This document shows positions 1 to 10,900 of a stretch of 64,000 nt of DNA, one piece after another. The stretch lies in contig CP136068.1 of the NCBI GenBank assembly GCA_032622095.1, positions 12,007,729 to 12,071,728 of the forward strand. Direction: 5' to 3'. The stretch comes from Siphonodentalium dalli (taxonomy: Eukaryota > Mollusca > Scaphopoda > Gadilida > Siphonodentaliidae). Within the stretch, counting starts at the first letter, position 1. Each line of letters opens with the position of its first letter. The notes beneath the pieces are model-generated. The model was not told where the DNA came from. It saw nothing but the letters and a program-made list of their open reading frames with translations, and did not search any database. A program made the position numbers and the translations under genes.

Positions 1-39
1 ATCGGAGACGATAATATATACATATATGTATATATAGAG

Positions 40-128
40 GGAGAGAGAGTGTGTGTGAGAGGGGAGGGAAGGGTGAGAGGGAGAGAGAGAGAGGGGGGGG
101 GAGAGGGGAAGGGAGAGAGAGGGGGGGA
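40..128. repeat. GA/GGGA-rich low-complexity tract
   Basis: An imperfect purine run made of GAGAGA and GGGAGA words. Its counterpart lies near 3039-3125 and differs in the length of the G run, the main length difference between the two duplication copies. Confidence 0.85.
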
Positions 129-2191
129 TAGATAATCTCTAATGAGTTTATTCGAGCTGATCTTAGCGAGGCTTGAACCGACTTTAATGGACGAGGTTAA
201 TAAATTGTATATAATTGGGACGAATTTGAAATCCACTTGATCACATAACCACATTTTAACAAGGAAAACGAGCTAAAAAAAACTGCGATTAAAAAAAATA
301 ATATTGATTTCCTTACCACAACACAAGAGGAAGTAAAGACACCTTCGAGACAAACTAATGTTCCATTTTAATGTGTCTTTTCATTTTGGCAAAATTGTAT
401 ATATTGTATCATTAAAAGAGCCATTGCATATTTCCATATATCCACTAAATGGCGAATAGGTGCGTGCTTCGCGGGATACTTGACATCACACCAGCAATGA
501 CCGCGCGGATTAATACTATTTTCGAAAAACCTCGCATGACACCAACACTAGATATTGCAATTTTTTGTCCAACTTCTTTGCATTGACGAAAATAGATACA
601 AAAACAAAGAGGCAAATTGTGGGACTATCATTTTTGGTCGCCAGCCAGAGTGTGTTATACTGTCGTATATATACGGTTGTGAATCGTCTCGGCCGACGCC
701 GTAAATATATCCATTCTGCATGCATTTTCAGCTTCTTTTAAGGATATTGATATTTTAAAAAAAGGTATAAACACAGTTAATAAACTCGCTTTATAAAATG
801 TTATATCCCAACATAACTCGTTGGGGATCCTCTATATAAATCATTATTATCCGTCCTTAATTACCACTATATATTTTCCGTGAACACGGGCATGGATTTC
901 ATGGAATGCACCTCCAGAACTTTGACATGTAGACTAAAACCGCAATTTTTAAGTTATCTATCCCTTTACTTTTTATTTTGTTTAAAGTGTTGCTCATTAT
1001 TTTTCAGTTTCTGATAACCACACCCGCCCCCTATTTCGAAGAATTTTAACTAATACTTTCATACAAACACCTTTATTAAAGTAACTAAACGATCAATAAT
1101 GTTTTCGAGGACATCTTTATATGTAGGGCCTACCTGCTAATCAGAATATGACTAAAACAACTCATGTTATGGTAGGCTAAGTGGTGACATTTTCGTATGA
1201 ACAAGTCAACTTTACAGAAAATACAAAACCGCTGGGTGCACTAAGAAGGAAAATGTTCAGGTACATGTAAGTTGGGAATTTTGTGATGTTCTAATCTGAG
1301 AATGCTCGTTTAGCGACAAATATATTATGTGACTTGGTCTCTATATCTTCACATGTGGGGACCAGTAAATACACAGTACTGTATTGAATCCAGGACATGT
1401 GCATTGTATAACGAAGGCACAGTTCCAAACATTATTGATGCAGCATAACGGGCTTATACGCAGAACTAAGCTGCCCGATCAGTGACATATACGTCGTATA
1501 CAAATGAAAATTACCGTTCAACGAGTCGCACAATCGTCGTTGTTATGGTCGAAGCGGGGCGTTGCCAAATAGTTGACATTTTTACTGCATTTCTGTGTTA
1601 AGTTTAACCGAATATTGCGTCAGAGAGAGATATGTTTATTTGTAGCCCAAGAAATGACTTTTTGCGATCAGTTCGCGGTTTTATCTAATTATCCAGATTT
1701 GACCGAGCCGATTGTGACTCATTTTATGTATATATCTCATCTTCGTATGTATTCCGTGAATCAACCTAGTGAACGTGCAAAGTCTACTCAACACGACGAA
1801 TACAAGAAGACGCCCACATTTATCGTCCCAATTCAGTAAAAAAGCCCCTGTATCTACATGTAAGTTTGTCATAAAATGTCACGTATAATAAGGTCGCAGA
1901 ATCGTTAAACGGCCGTAGCACCGTGGTTGTCAAGCCGCAGAATCGTGGAATTGGTCGTAGAATCGTCGAAACGATTGTGCCGTGTCAACATGTTCATTAC
2001 ACAACGACGTTATCAATATATATTCAACTTATTTGATTATGAAATAAGCCATAGTGGACTTGTTACCGTTATTCAGTTTTATGGCGCGAAAACGGATTAT
2101 AAACAGCGTTATAAACAGATTATAACAGCGTTGAACTGATTATAAACAGATTATAAACAGCGTTGAACTGGTAAGTCGATATAGGTTCATA

Positions 2192-2222
2192 CTAGCAGTG
2201 TGACCCGGCTTTGTGCGGGTTA
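2192..2222 (-). mobile_element. Helitron-type 3' terminus (minus strand), fragment
   Basis: Read on the minus strand, this is a GC-rich hairpin (ACCCG ... CGGGT) followed after a few bases by CTAG and then T, the arrangement of a Helitron 3' end (hairpin, CTRR, target T). The second duplication copy carries the same end near 5185-5215. It matches the structure of the end at 25866. No matching TC-type 5' end was found nearby, so this is a fragment. Confidence 0.45.
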
Positions 2223-2298
2223 AAGTGGTGTCTCTATTTGGGGACATTTTCTATGAGAAAAGAGAATATTCGTGCTAAGAGTACTTATTGTCTACGGT

Positions 2299-2373
2299 CA
2301 ATTCAAGGTCAAATCGCGCCTTTCGCCGGAAATCAGATGGGAAACAGCCCGGACGAAGTCGGGCCCATCAGCT
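2299..2373 (+). mobile_element. 3' terminal fragment of the 'AATTCAAGGTCAAATC' Helitron-like family
   Basis: Starts with the words found in the internal repeats at 19.9-20.46 kb and at the minus-strand copy ending the window. It continues to a hairpin (AGCCCGGAC...GTCGGGC) and ends CAGCTTG|T, close to the CATCGGCTAG|T ends of the other family. It seems to be the 3' end missing from the other copies of this family in the window. It abuts the duplication breakpoint exactly. Confidence 0.5.
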
Positions 2374-2999
2374 TGTGTAATAAAGAAGACAGTTTGAAGA
2401 AAGTAATGTATAACACGGGAAACGGGAAAACTTGAAATGTGCATGGAAGTATGCAAATTTCCCACATAAAATTTGAAAGCTAGTTTATAGTATACTTGTA
2501 TTATAATTTATATTTAAGGCTAATAATATGATATTGGTGGCGTTACCATTTCTGACTATGGTTTTCTTGTTAACTTGTGCTCACGAGAAGTCGCTTTCTA
2601 GTGAATGTCATGCTCGCTATTTATAATAGATATGAATACGCATATGAGTCACATCAAGGCTACGAGATTAAGACTCTTTTATTTGGAGCCAGCTGCGGAA
2701 AATAAAGTAATGTCGAATCCTATATTGCTATACTGTACAGGTTTAATTTTCATACCTGTGTACCACACATTACATGATTTAAATTGCCTGTCCGCCTATC
2801 CAACTTTCCTTCCTTCCGTCTGGACGCCTAACTAGCAGCCGACTCATACTGCGTCGGTATTTTCTTTTCGTCAACATGTCTTATTCTCAGTTGCGTTGTG
2901 GTATCGAACTATCGATGTTGGGGAAGGGTCGCCTTAGAAATTAACTCCACATTTAAAATAATTTTGTTTTGAGTATAATTCCATATTTGACATCCAGGT
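2374..2999. other. Spacer between the duplicated blocks
   Basis: No gene recognised. Bases 2515-2572 resemble the last part of lectin intron 2 at about 22351-22407 (shared words TAATAATATGATATTG and GGCGTTACCATTT). The lectin acceptor AG and exon 3 do not follow recognisably. Confidence 0.4.
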
Positions 3000-5291
3000 A
3001 TCGGAGACGATAATATATACATATATGTATATATAGAGGGAGAGAGAGTGTGTGTGAGAGGGGAGGGAAGGGTGAGAGGGAGAGAGAGAGAGGGGGAGAG
3101 AGGGGAAGGGAGAGAGAGGGGGGGATAGATAATCTCTAATGAGTTTATTCGAGCTGATCTTAGCGAGGCTTGAACCGACTTTAATGGACGAGGTTAATAA
3201 ATTGTATATAATTGGGACGAATTTGAAATCCACTTGATCACATAACCACATTTTAACAAGGAAAACGAGCTAAAAAAAACTGCGATTAAAAAAAATAATA
3301 TTGATTTCCTTACCACAACACAAGAGGAAGTAAAGACACCTTCGAGACAAACTAATGTTCCATTTTAATGTGTCTTTTCATTTTGGCAAAATTGTATATA
3401 TTGTATCATTAAAAGAGCCATTGCATATTTCCATATATCCACTAAATGGCGAATAGGTGCGTGCTTCCCGGGATACTTGACATCACACCAGCAATGACCG
3501 CGCGGATTAATACTATTTTCGAAAAACCTCGCATGACACCAACACTAGATATTGCAATTTTTTGTCCAACTTCTTTGCATTGACGAAAATAGATACAAAA
3601 ACAAAGAGGCAAATTGTGGGACTATCATTTTTGGTCGCCAGCCAGAGTGTGTTATACTGTCGTATACGGTTGTGAATCGTCTCGGCCGACGCCGTAAATA
3701 TATCCATTCTGCATGCATTTTCAGCTTCTTTTAAGGATATTGATATTTTAAAAAAAGGTATAAACACAGTTAATAAACTCGCTTTATAAAATGTTATATC
3801 CCAACATAACTCGTTGGGGATCCTCTATATAAATCATTATTATCCGTCCTTAATTACCACTATATATTTTCCGTGAACACGGGCATGGATTTCATGGAAT
3901 GCACCTCCAGAACTTTGACATGTAGACTAAAACCGCAATTTTTAAGTTATCTATCCCTTTACTTTTTATTTTGTTTAAAGTGTTGCTCATTATTTTTCAG
4001 TTTCTGATAACCACACCCGCCCCCTATTTCGAAGAATTTTAACTAATACTTTCATACAAACACCTTTATTAAAGTAACTAAACGATCAATAATGTTTTCG
4101 AGGACATCTTTATATGTAGGGCCTACCTGCTAATCAGAATATGACTAAAACAACTCATGTTATGGTAGGCTAAGTGGTGACATTTTCGTATGAACAAGTC
4201 AACTTTACAGAAAATACAAAACCGCTGGGTGCACTAAGAAGGAAAATGTTCAGGTACATGTAAGTTGGGAATTTTGTGATGTTCTAATCTGAGAATGCTC
4301 GTTTAGCGACAAATATATTATGTGACTTGGTCTCTATATCTTCACATGTGGGGACCAGTAAATACACAGTACTGTATTGAATCCAGGACATGTGCATTGT
4401 ATAACGAAGGCACAGTTCCAAACATTATTGATGCAGCATAACGGGCTTATACGCAGAACTAAGCTGCCCGATCAGTGACATATACGTCGTATACAAATGA
4501 AAATTACCGTTCAACGAGTCGCACAATCGTCGTTGTTATGGTCGAAGCGGGGCGTTGCCAAATAGTTGACATTTTTACTGCATTTCTGTGTTAAGTTTAA
4601 CCGAATATTGCGTCAGAGAGAGATATGTTTATTTGTAGCCCAAGAAATGACTTTTTGCGATCAGTTCGCGGTTTTATCTAATTATCCAGATTTGACCGAG
4701 CCGATTGTGACTCATTTTATGTATATATCTCATCTTCGTATGTATTCCGTGAATCAACCTGGTGAACGTGCAAAGTCTACTCAACACGACGAATACAAGA
4801 AGACGCCCACATTTATCGTCCCAATTCAGTAAAAAAGCCCCTTTATCTACATGTAAGTTTGTCATAAAATGTCACGTATAATAAGGTCGCAGAATCGTTA
4901 AACGGCCGTAGCACCGTGGTTGTCAAGCCGCAGAATCGTGGAATTGGTCGTAGAATCGTCGAAACGATTGTGCCGTGTCAACATGTTCATTACACAACGA
5001 CGTTATCAATATATATTCAACTTATTTGATTATGAAATAAGCCATAGTGGACTTGTTACCGTTATTCAGTTTTATGGCGCGAAAACGGATTATAAACAGC
5101 GTTATAAACAGATTATAACAGCGTTGAACTGATTATAAACAGATTATAAACAGCGTTGAACTGGTAAGTCGATATAGGTTCATACTAGCAGTGTGACCCG
5201 GCTTTGTGCGGGTTAAAGTGGTGTCTCTATTTGGGGACATTTTCTATGAGAAAAGAGAATATTCGTGCTAAGAGTACTTATTGTCTACGGT
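3000..5291. repeat. Second copy of the 2.3-kb direct duplication
   Basis: Near-identical to 1-2298. The two copies part company abruptly right after the word 'TTGTCTACGGT': copy one continues into a Helitron-type 3' end, copy two into unrelated sequence and a 12-bp minisatellite. The high identity indicates recent duplication or gene conversion. No reverse transcriptase, primer-binding site or polypurine tract lies in the 0.7 kb between the copies, so an LTR element is not supported. Confidence 0.9.
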
Positions 5292-5318
5292 ACATTTCGG
5301 AAGACTATTAAAATAAGC

Positions 5319-5940
5319 ATGTCCATCAGTATGTCCATCAGTATGTCCATCAGTATGTCTATCAGTATGTCTAGCAGTATGTCCATCAGTATGTCCACCA
5401 GTATGTCCATCAGTATGTCCATCAGCATGTCCATCAGTATGTCCATCAGTATGTCTATCAGTATGTCTAGCAGTATGTCCATCAGTATGTCGATCAGTAT
5501 GTCCATCAGTATGTCCATCAGTATGTCCATCAGTATGTCCATCAGTATGTAAATCAGTATGTCCATCAGTATGTCCATCAGTATGTCCATCAGTATGTCC
5601 ATCAGTATGTACATCAGTATGTCCATCAGTATGTCCATCAGTATGGCCATCAGTATGTCCATCGGTATGTACATCAGTATGTCCATCAGTATGTCCATCA
5701 GTATGTCCATCAGTATGTAAATCAGTATGTCCATCAGTATGTCTACCAGCATGTCCATCAGTATGTCCATCAGTATGTCCATCAGTATGTAAATCAGTAT
5801 GTCCATCAGTATGTCCATCAGTATGTCAATCAGTATGTCTATCAGTATGTTCATCAGTATGTCCATCAGTATGTCTACCAGTATGTCCATCAGTATGCCC
5901 ATCAGTATGTCTATCAGTATGTCCATCAGTATGTCCATCA
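5319..5940. repeat. 12-bp minisatellite, about 52 units
   Basis: Tandem units of AGTATGTCCATC with scattered single-base variants (CTAGC, CACC, AAATC). Because 12 is a multiple of 3, both strands stay open for long distances (a Met-Ser-Ile-Ser pattern on plus, Asp-Ile-Leu-Met on minus). That openness is an arithmetic by-product and not evidence of a gene. Confidence 0.95.
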
Positions 5941-6400
5941 TGATTGTCCGGATCAGATCCGTGGGATATCGTGTGTAGTCACTTGAGCAATATTAAACAT
6001 ATTAAACATGTTTGACATTAATTTCCACATTTGAGACTCATGTCAAGTTCGATTTTGATTATGGCCTGACGATTGAGTTATCAGTCGTTGTTATACCCCT
6101 TTTCAACTTAGAAATCAAGTTTGTTTGGTTGTCTGGATGCCAACTTGATCAATGTTCAGCATAATTTCTTGATATCCGGTATGTCTTCACATTTGAGGAG
6201 ATACGTGTCAAGTCCGAATTTGGTGATGACCCGTTGGTTTTTGACGGAGTTATGCCTCTTTTGAGACTTGAACATAATTAATTTCTGTGGTGTCTGAATG
6301 ATAGCTTGAACATAATTTAACGTGGATTGAGGCTATCGGTTGGGTGAAAGATGACATTCTTCTGTCTCAACCACCCGATCGTCAGCTTGACGCATTACTA
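5941..6400. repeat. Degenerate tandem repeat with 'GAGTTATGCCTCTTTT...GACTTAGAA' words
   Basis: Two diverged units of about 165 bp share 'CACATTTGAG', 'GTCAAGT', 'GAGTTAT', 'TTTCAACTTAGAA' and 'GTCTGAATG'. Relatives occur at 35.6-35.8 and 36.2-36.45 kb. The family type is a dispersed repeat; no coding potential was seen. Confidence 0.6.
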
Positions 6401-7281
6401 TAGGTTCAATCGCGATTCATCAAATACAATAGATACCTTATCAATACAAACGCTAATGTTAATATCTACAGTACATGTTTCGATGTGCAAACTTGGTAAT
6501 TTCGTATTATTTATTTGATATTTATTATGTATTATTAAAAATGTCCGCTTAAATAATATTCAGGAAATACCTCTATATATTGTATGAACATATTTGGATA
6601 CTAACATAATCGATCTCCTTTGGCGATAATTGGTATCGCAGAGGAAGCCAGAACATAACTGCGTACACAAATAACTTGGCGGTCGAACGTAGGTTGCATT
6701 CGCGTCATGATGTAGCGATACTCAACGGGAATAACTGTAGAACAATTTCCTTACTAAACAAACAGCTGATCCTAAAACAGATACAGAACTATCCGACGAG
6801 GTCTTACCGGATGGGGAAAACAAGCCAACGTCCTGGCGGTCGAAAACAAGCTTCCGTTCTATTTGGTTTGCTGTGGTACTCGAAGGAGATATCTGCAGTT
6901 AGTTTTGTATAACACAACCCTATATGACCTAGGTACGAATCTACATAAAGACGCTATCGCACATAACATACATTTATCGAATGTAATCGGATGTCTTAAA
7001 CAATATAGTCGGATGTCTTAAACAATGCTACTCGCACACTGGGTGGAAGGTGGAGTGAATAACTGATATGGCCATCAACGCACTGGGAATTTCACAAAGC
7101 ACACACCTGCATGTTTGTTGTAGTGTGGACGTCTAATGCATGATTTGCGTATGGTTTCAGCGAAATACGTTGGCATCAATTTCGTTCGTTTGCACTCCGC
7201 AAGGACTTGGATGTCTCTATAGACCGGATGTACGTCATCGTGTATATGGAATGGATCGCTTTTAAACAAATAAAGACCAAG
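6401..7281. other. No recognised feature
   Basis: AT-rich sequence with short open frames (for example 6676-6912) that show no domain, codon bias or splice context. Confidence 0.4.
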
Positions 7282-7492
7282 CCAACGCAGTACATGTATC
7301 CAAGACAACGCAGTACATGTATCCAAGACAACGCAGTACATGTATCCAAGACAACGCAGTACATGTATCCAAGACAACGCAGTACATGTATCCAAGACAA
7401 CGCAGTACAAGTATCCAAGACAACGCAGTACATGTAACCGAGACAACGCAGTACATGTATCCAAGACAACGCAGTACATGTATTCAAGACAA
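7282..7492. repeat. 23-bp minisatellite, about 9 units
   Basis: Tandem copies of CAAGACAACGCAGTACATGTATC, nearly identical, with one unit reading 'ACAAGTATC' and one 'ACATGTAACCG'. Each unit contains the palindrome TACATGTA. All frames of the array stay open because the unit lacks stops; no gene is implied. Confidence 0.95.
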
Positions 7493-7642
7493 TCGATGAC
7501 CAGCCAAATTGTACTCGCTGAATACTTTTAATGTGACGGGAAATAATTATGTATCTTATTTAATCGCGCTCGCATCTCCCTAGATTTATACTAATACTCA
7601 CACATTCATGTATTGTACCAAAGTAGTTTAGGTCTTAGCACG

Positions 7643-7990
7643 ATGATGTTCCATATCTACTTGAGAATGTCTTACGGAGTGCGTTACCTATGTCCATGCA
7701 CCTATGTTTGGATCTTGACTGCGTGTGTAATGAGTGGATGCATATTGTGTATTAGTCTGCCTAATATAGACTTTGGTTGTTCCAGTGGAGAACCTAGTAT
7801 AGCATTTACAAACTTTCACACCTGGAATATTATACGATGTGTTAATGCATGTGTGCATTGCAGACAATGTGTGGCAATTGATTTCAATGTCAGGACCAAA
7901 ATGTGTGTCTTTGCAAATACTTCCGCGTGGGATCCTGGTTGTCGTGGCGACTTAACTTGGCGTCGTTTGGATGTTGGTGACCACCCAGAG
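7643..7990 (+). CDS. Exon 1: signal peptide and PAN/apple-like module
   Basis: Two ATGs (7643/7646) and a third at 7667 are in frame; all have A at -3. The one at 7667 gives the more typical short n-region (MSYGVR) before the hydrophobic core TYVWILTACVMSGCILCIS. The mature part has the cysteine pattern of PAN/apple domains: a first Cys (CSSG), then RCVNACVHCRQCVAIDF and MCVF, and a last Cys in DPGCRGD. The exon ends ...CACCCAGAG followed by the donor GTAAGA at 7991, phase 0. PAN modules generally bind protein or sugar; no ligand can be named here. Confidence 0.75.
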
Positions 7991-10900
7991 GTAAGACATG
8001 TACTTGTTTTTCTGTCCCTGCAGGTCATATTACAATGAATTTGAAAATAAACAGCCGTCATACACAATTGTTGTTGAGCACCGTGAGCAGCGGAGTCTAT
8101 TTACCAACATGGCGTAATAATGTTGGTGGGACAAATATATACATGGAAATATTTCATAAGACACGCATGACATAATATTAATTGATTTGACTGTGTAACA
8201 TAGACAGTCAAAAAACCTGTTGCCATAATTGACGACCACGAGTCGGTTTATGGGAAAATAGTGCCTTTCAAACTTCTTGTTACTCACATGAAGGTAATGC
8301 AGGTCGGTTTGCGTGATTATTTTATTCTTAATTATATTGGTATCAGGTCAAAATCAGCGGTAGGCTTAATGATTACATGCAATGCTCTCGTGCCCGTGTT
8401 TGGCTTCTCGAAACCATAATCTTAAAAACGGACATGGCAAAATGGCAACTGATAGAAAGAACACAAGAGGTATTGACGCATTACGCTATTTGTATGTTTT
8501 ATCAGTAGTATTTCGTTCCCTTATAAAAAACACATACCGTGGTGTTACCATGGTAAAGTACCATTGTAATTGTTATAACAATTAAAGACAAACAACCTTT
8601 ATATTATAATCTGAACATTTCCCTCCAATAAATACTTATATTTTCCTGAAAACACACATCTACAGATGAATAATACACCATTCCATTGTGTGTTTGTTTT
8701 TATAAATGGTGGGCTATTCAATTTAGAAAATAAACTTTAAGGTTAATGGGAAGCTGAAAGAGCAACTACTTACATATTCCTTTGTCGATATTACAGCCAG
8801 CATGCCGCGGAGGCCGATCGCCATGTGATGACAATGAATTGTGTTACATAGATGGGACCAGTTCAGCTGGAAATGGTTGTGTGCGGTTGCCACATATTTA
8901 TCAGTGGAACCTAACAGGTTAGTACAACATAAAATAATGTAAATTAAAACAAAATAAAGGCATTGCTTGTAACACTTTGCATACATTATCTGACAAATAC
9001 CCTTATGAGTACAAATTGACACATTGTGAAGCAAATATGTTTTCTGTTATATTCGTCAATGCGGCGGCGTTCTCAAGTATTGATAATAATTATTTGATCG
9101 GCGGAATACCAATAACGTTATATTCGGCAAGTAACATTTCGACAGCTGTCATTAAAATAATTATCAGCAAAAAGTTCTTCAAATCAGAGACTGAGTCTGT
9201 CCCTTGTTGCAATGAAGATTCTTTTTTACCCAATCTTTTAACGCGAATACCTTCATTGTTAAATAGCCTATATTCAAACTTGTTTGTTTCAAACCATAAT
9301 GTGCTGAAATTTAAATCTGAGCCATGATGTTGTAAATGCATCCTATGAATATAACACTGTTTTTCATTTTGCGTCACACTAATCAAAATGTTCACACTGA
9401 AAGGCGGACAAAATGCATGTTATTCGGTTTACCATATATAGGATAAGACAAGCGCGCTGTTTAACTAATTAAAGCCACATTGCGGTTTGCGCTCCAAAAT
9501 ACAAAAAATTTAATTCCTTTTTGAAATTTTCCCGGTATCAAAATAGGTAGATAGGTAGATAAATGTCCTAACTACCTTTCTACGACAATATACCAAAAAA
9601 GACGCATTCAAGTCATGCAAATTCCAACAAAATCGTGTTCGGATCCAAACAACCAGCCTGTCATTTTAGACGATGCACCACCGCCAACAGCCGATGATCT
9701 CCGGGTGTATTTGTAAATAAGCTTTCCCAACGTCTGTATAATTTTCGGTACACGATAAAGGGGTTTCAATTTGAACTTATGTGTCGCTGCGAGAACAATG
9801 GTCTCTGCTGACAAGAATTTAACCCTTTACCCAACAGAAGGGCCCTGTGCCAATGCATTCTCTTATATATGCGAGTCGACCATAGGTCGCCTCGCATATA
9901 TAAGAGAATGCATTGGCTTAACACATTAAAAATTATAAAATTGTTAAAGAATGTAAGAAAAAATGGTAAAAAGTGTTAAAAAAAGATTTTGTTTAGGCCA
10001 ATGCATTCTCTTATATATGCGAGGCGACCTATGGTCGACTCGCATATATAAGAGCATGCATTGGCACAGGGAATAACTGTAACTATCACAATGTGGTCAA
10101 GGAGCCGGTTCCAATGATATCCATATTTGTATGGTTCTATTGAGACAGACCGAAGATAAGTTAGGCTGTTGAAGCTTTATTTGGCCGGTTTTGACCGGTT
10201 TGTTGGGTAAAGGGTTAATAATATAATGGTCATCCTGCATTTATCAGATATGGTGGCGATGGTGCGAGGTGGTTTCGGAAAGGAACATAATAGTACTGAT
10301 ATAATAACAAGTAATTATGTTGAGACGCATTTGTATTTAAATTTCAACCCAACATGGTAGTAAATTGAATGATTTGCAGCATAATTATGCTGAATATATT
10401 TTTTCTGATAGAATTTAGGAATGGGTCGCCAAGTATTAGATCGTGTCATGAATTTATACTCTGGCTACCGTAAAGATCATATTCAACCCGTTCAAAATAT
10501 GGGAACTTTTTAGTATTTTGACGGAGAACTTTATAGCATTGAACAAAAAACGCAGTGACAATATTTCTTTGTTGATACTTGTTCCTTAATAATATATTTC
10601 ACAATATGGGTGGTCACAACTCTAGATTGCATGATTTGTCTGTGCCTTTTGTGAGTCGACATAGAAATAAACATTGAATTGATTACCGTGAGAAATTTTA
10701 TGATTGTAAAGGATGCCATTCAAACTCGACTCAACCGAGTGTCATATTTCATGCCACATCGAGCAGTGATTTTCGTGATCTACGTTAACCTTGGAATATG
10801 GTATTTACCGAGGAACGGAATTAACTAAGAAGTATATTAGCTGCAATGATTTTCGAATGTTATAAACTTCCCTGTCCGAACATGAAAAATTTCACATTTT

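Larger units (their letters stand above)
1..2298. repeat. First copy of a 2.3-kb direct duplication
   Basis: This segment reappears almost base for base at 3000-5291. The offset is 2999 at the left end and 2993 further in, because the second copy is a few bases shorter in the GA-rich tract and in a TA run near 670. Only a few substitutions were noticed, for example one base near 466 and one near 1770. The match begins at the first base of the window, so the copy probably extends to the left. Short open frames inside occur identically in both copies and resemble no known protein; I see no gene here. Confidence 0.9.

Noticed and set aside
1-5291. LTR retrotransposon with 2.3-kb LTRs
   Set aside because: Only 0.7 kb separates the copies, with no gag/pol and no TG...CA ends or primer site seen.
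5265-5941. Open frames of 95 and 218 codons on opposite strands
   Set aside because: Both are created by a 12-bp stop-free minisatellite; there is no non-repetitive coding sequence, signal or domain.
7075-7531. Several overlapping Cys- or Gln-rich repeat frames
   Set aside because: All arise from the 23-bp minisatellite, which is open in every frame on both strands.
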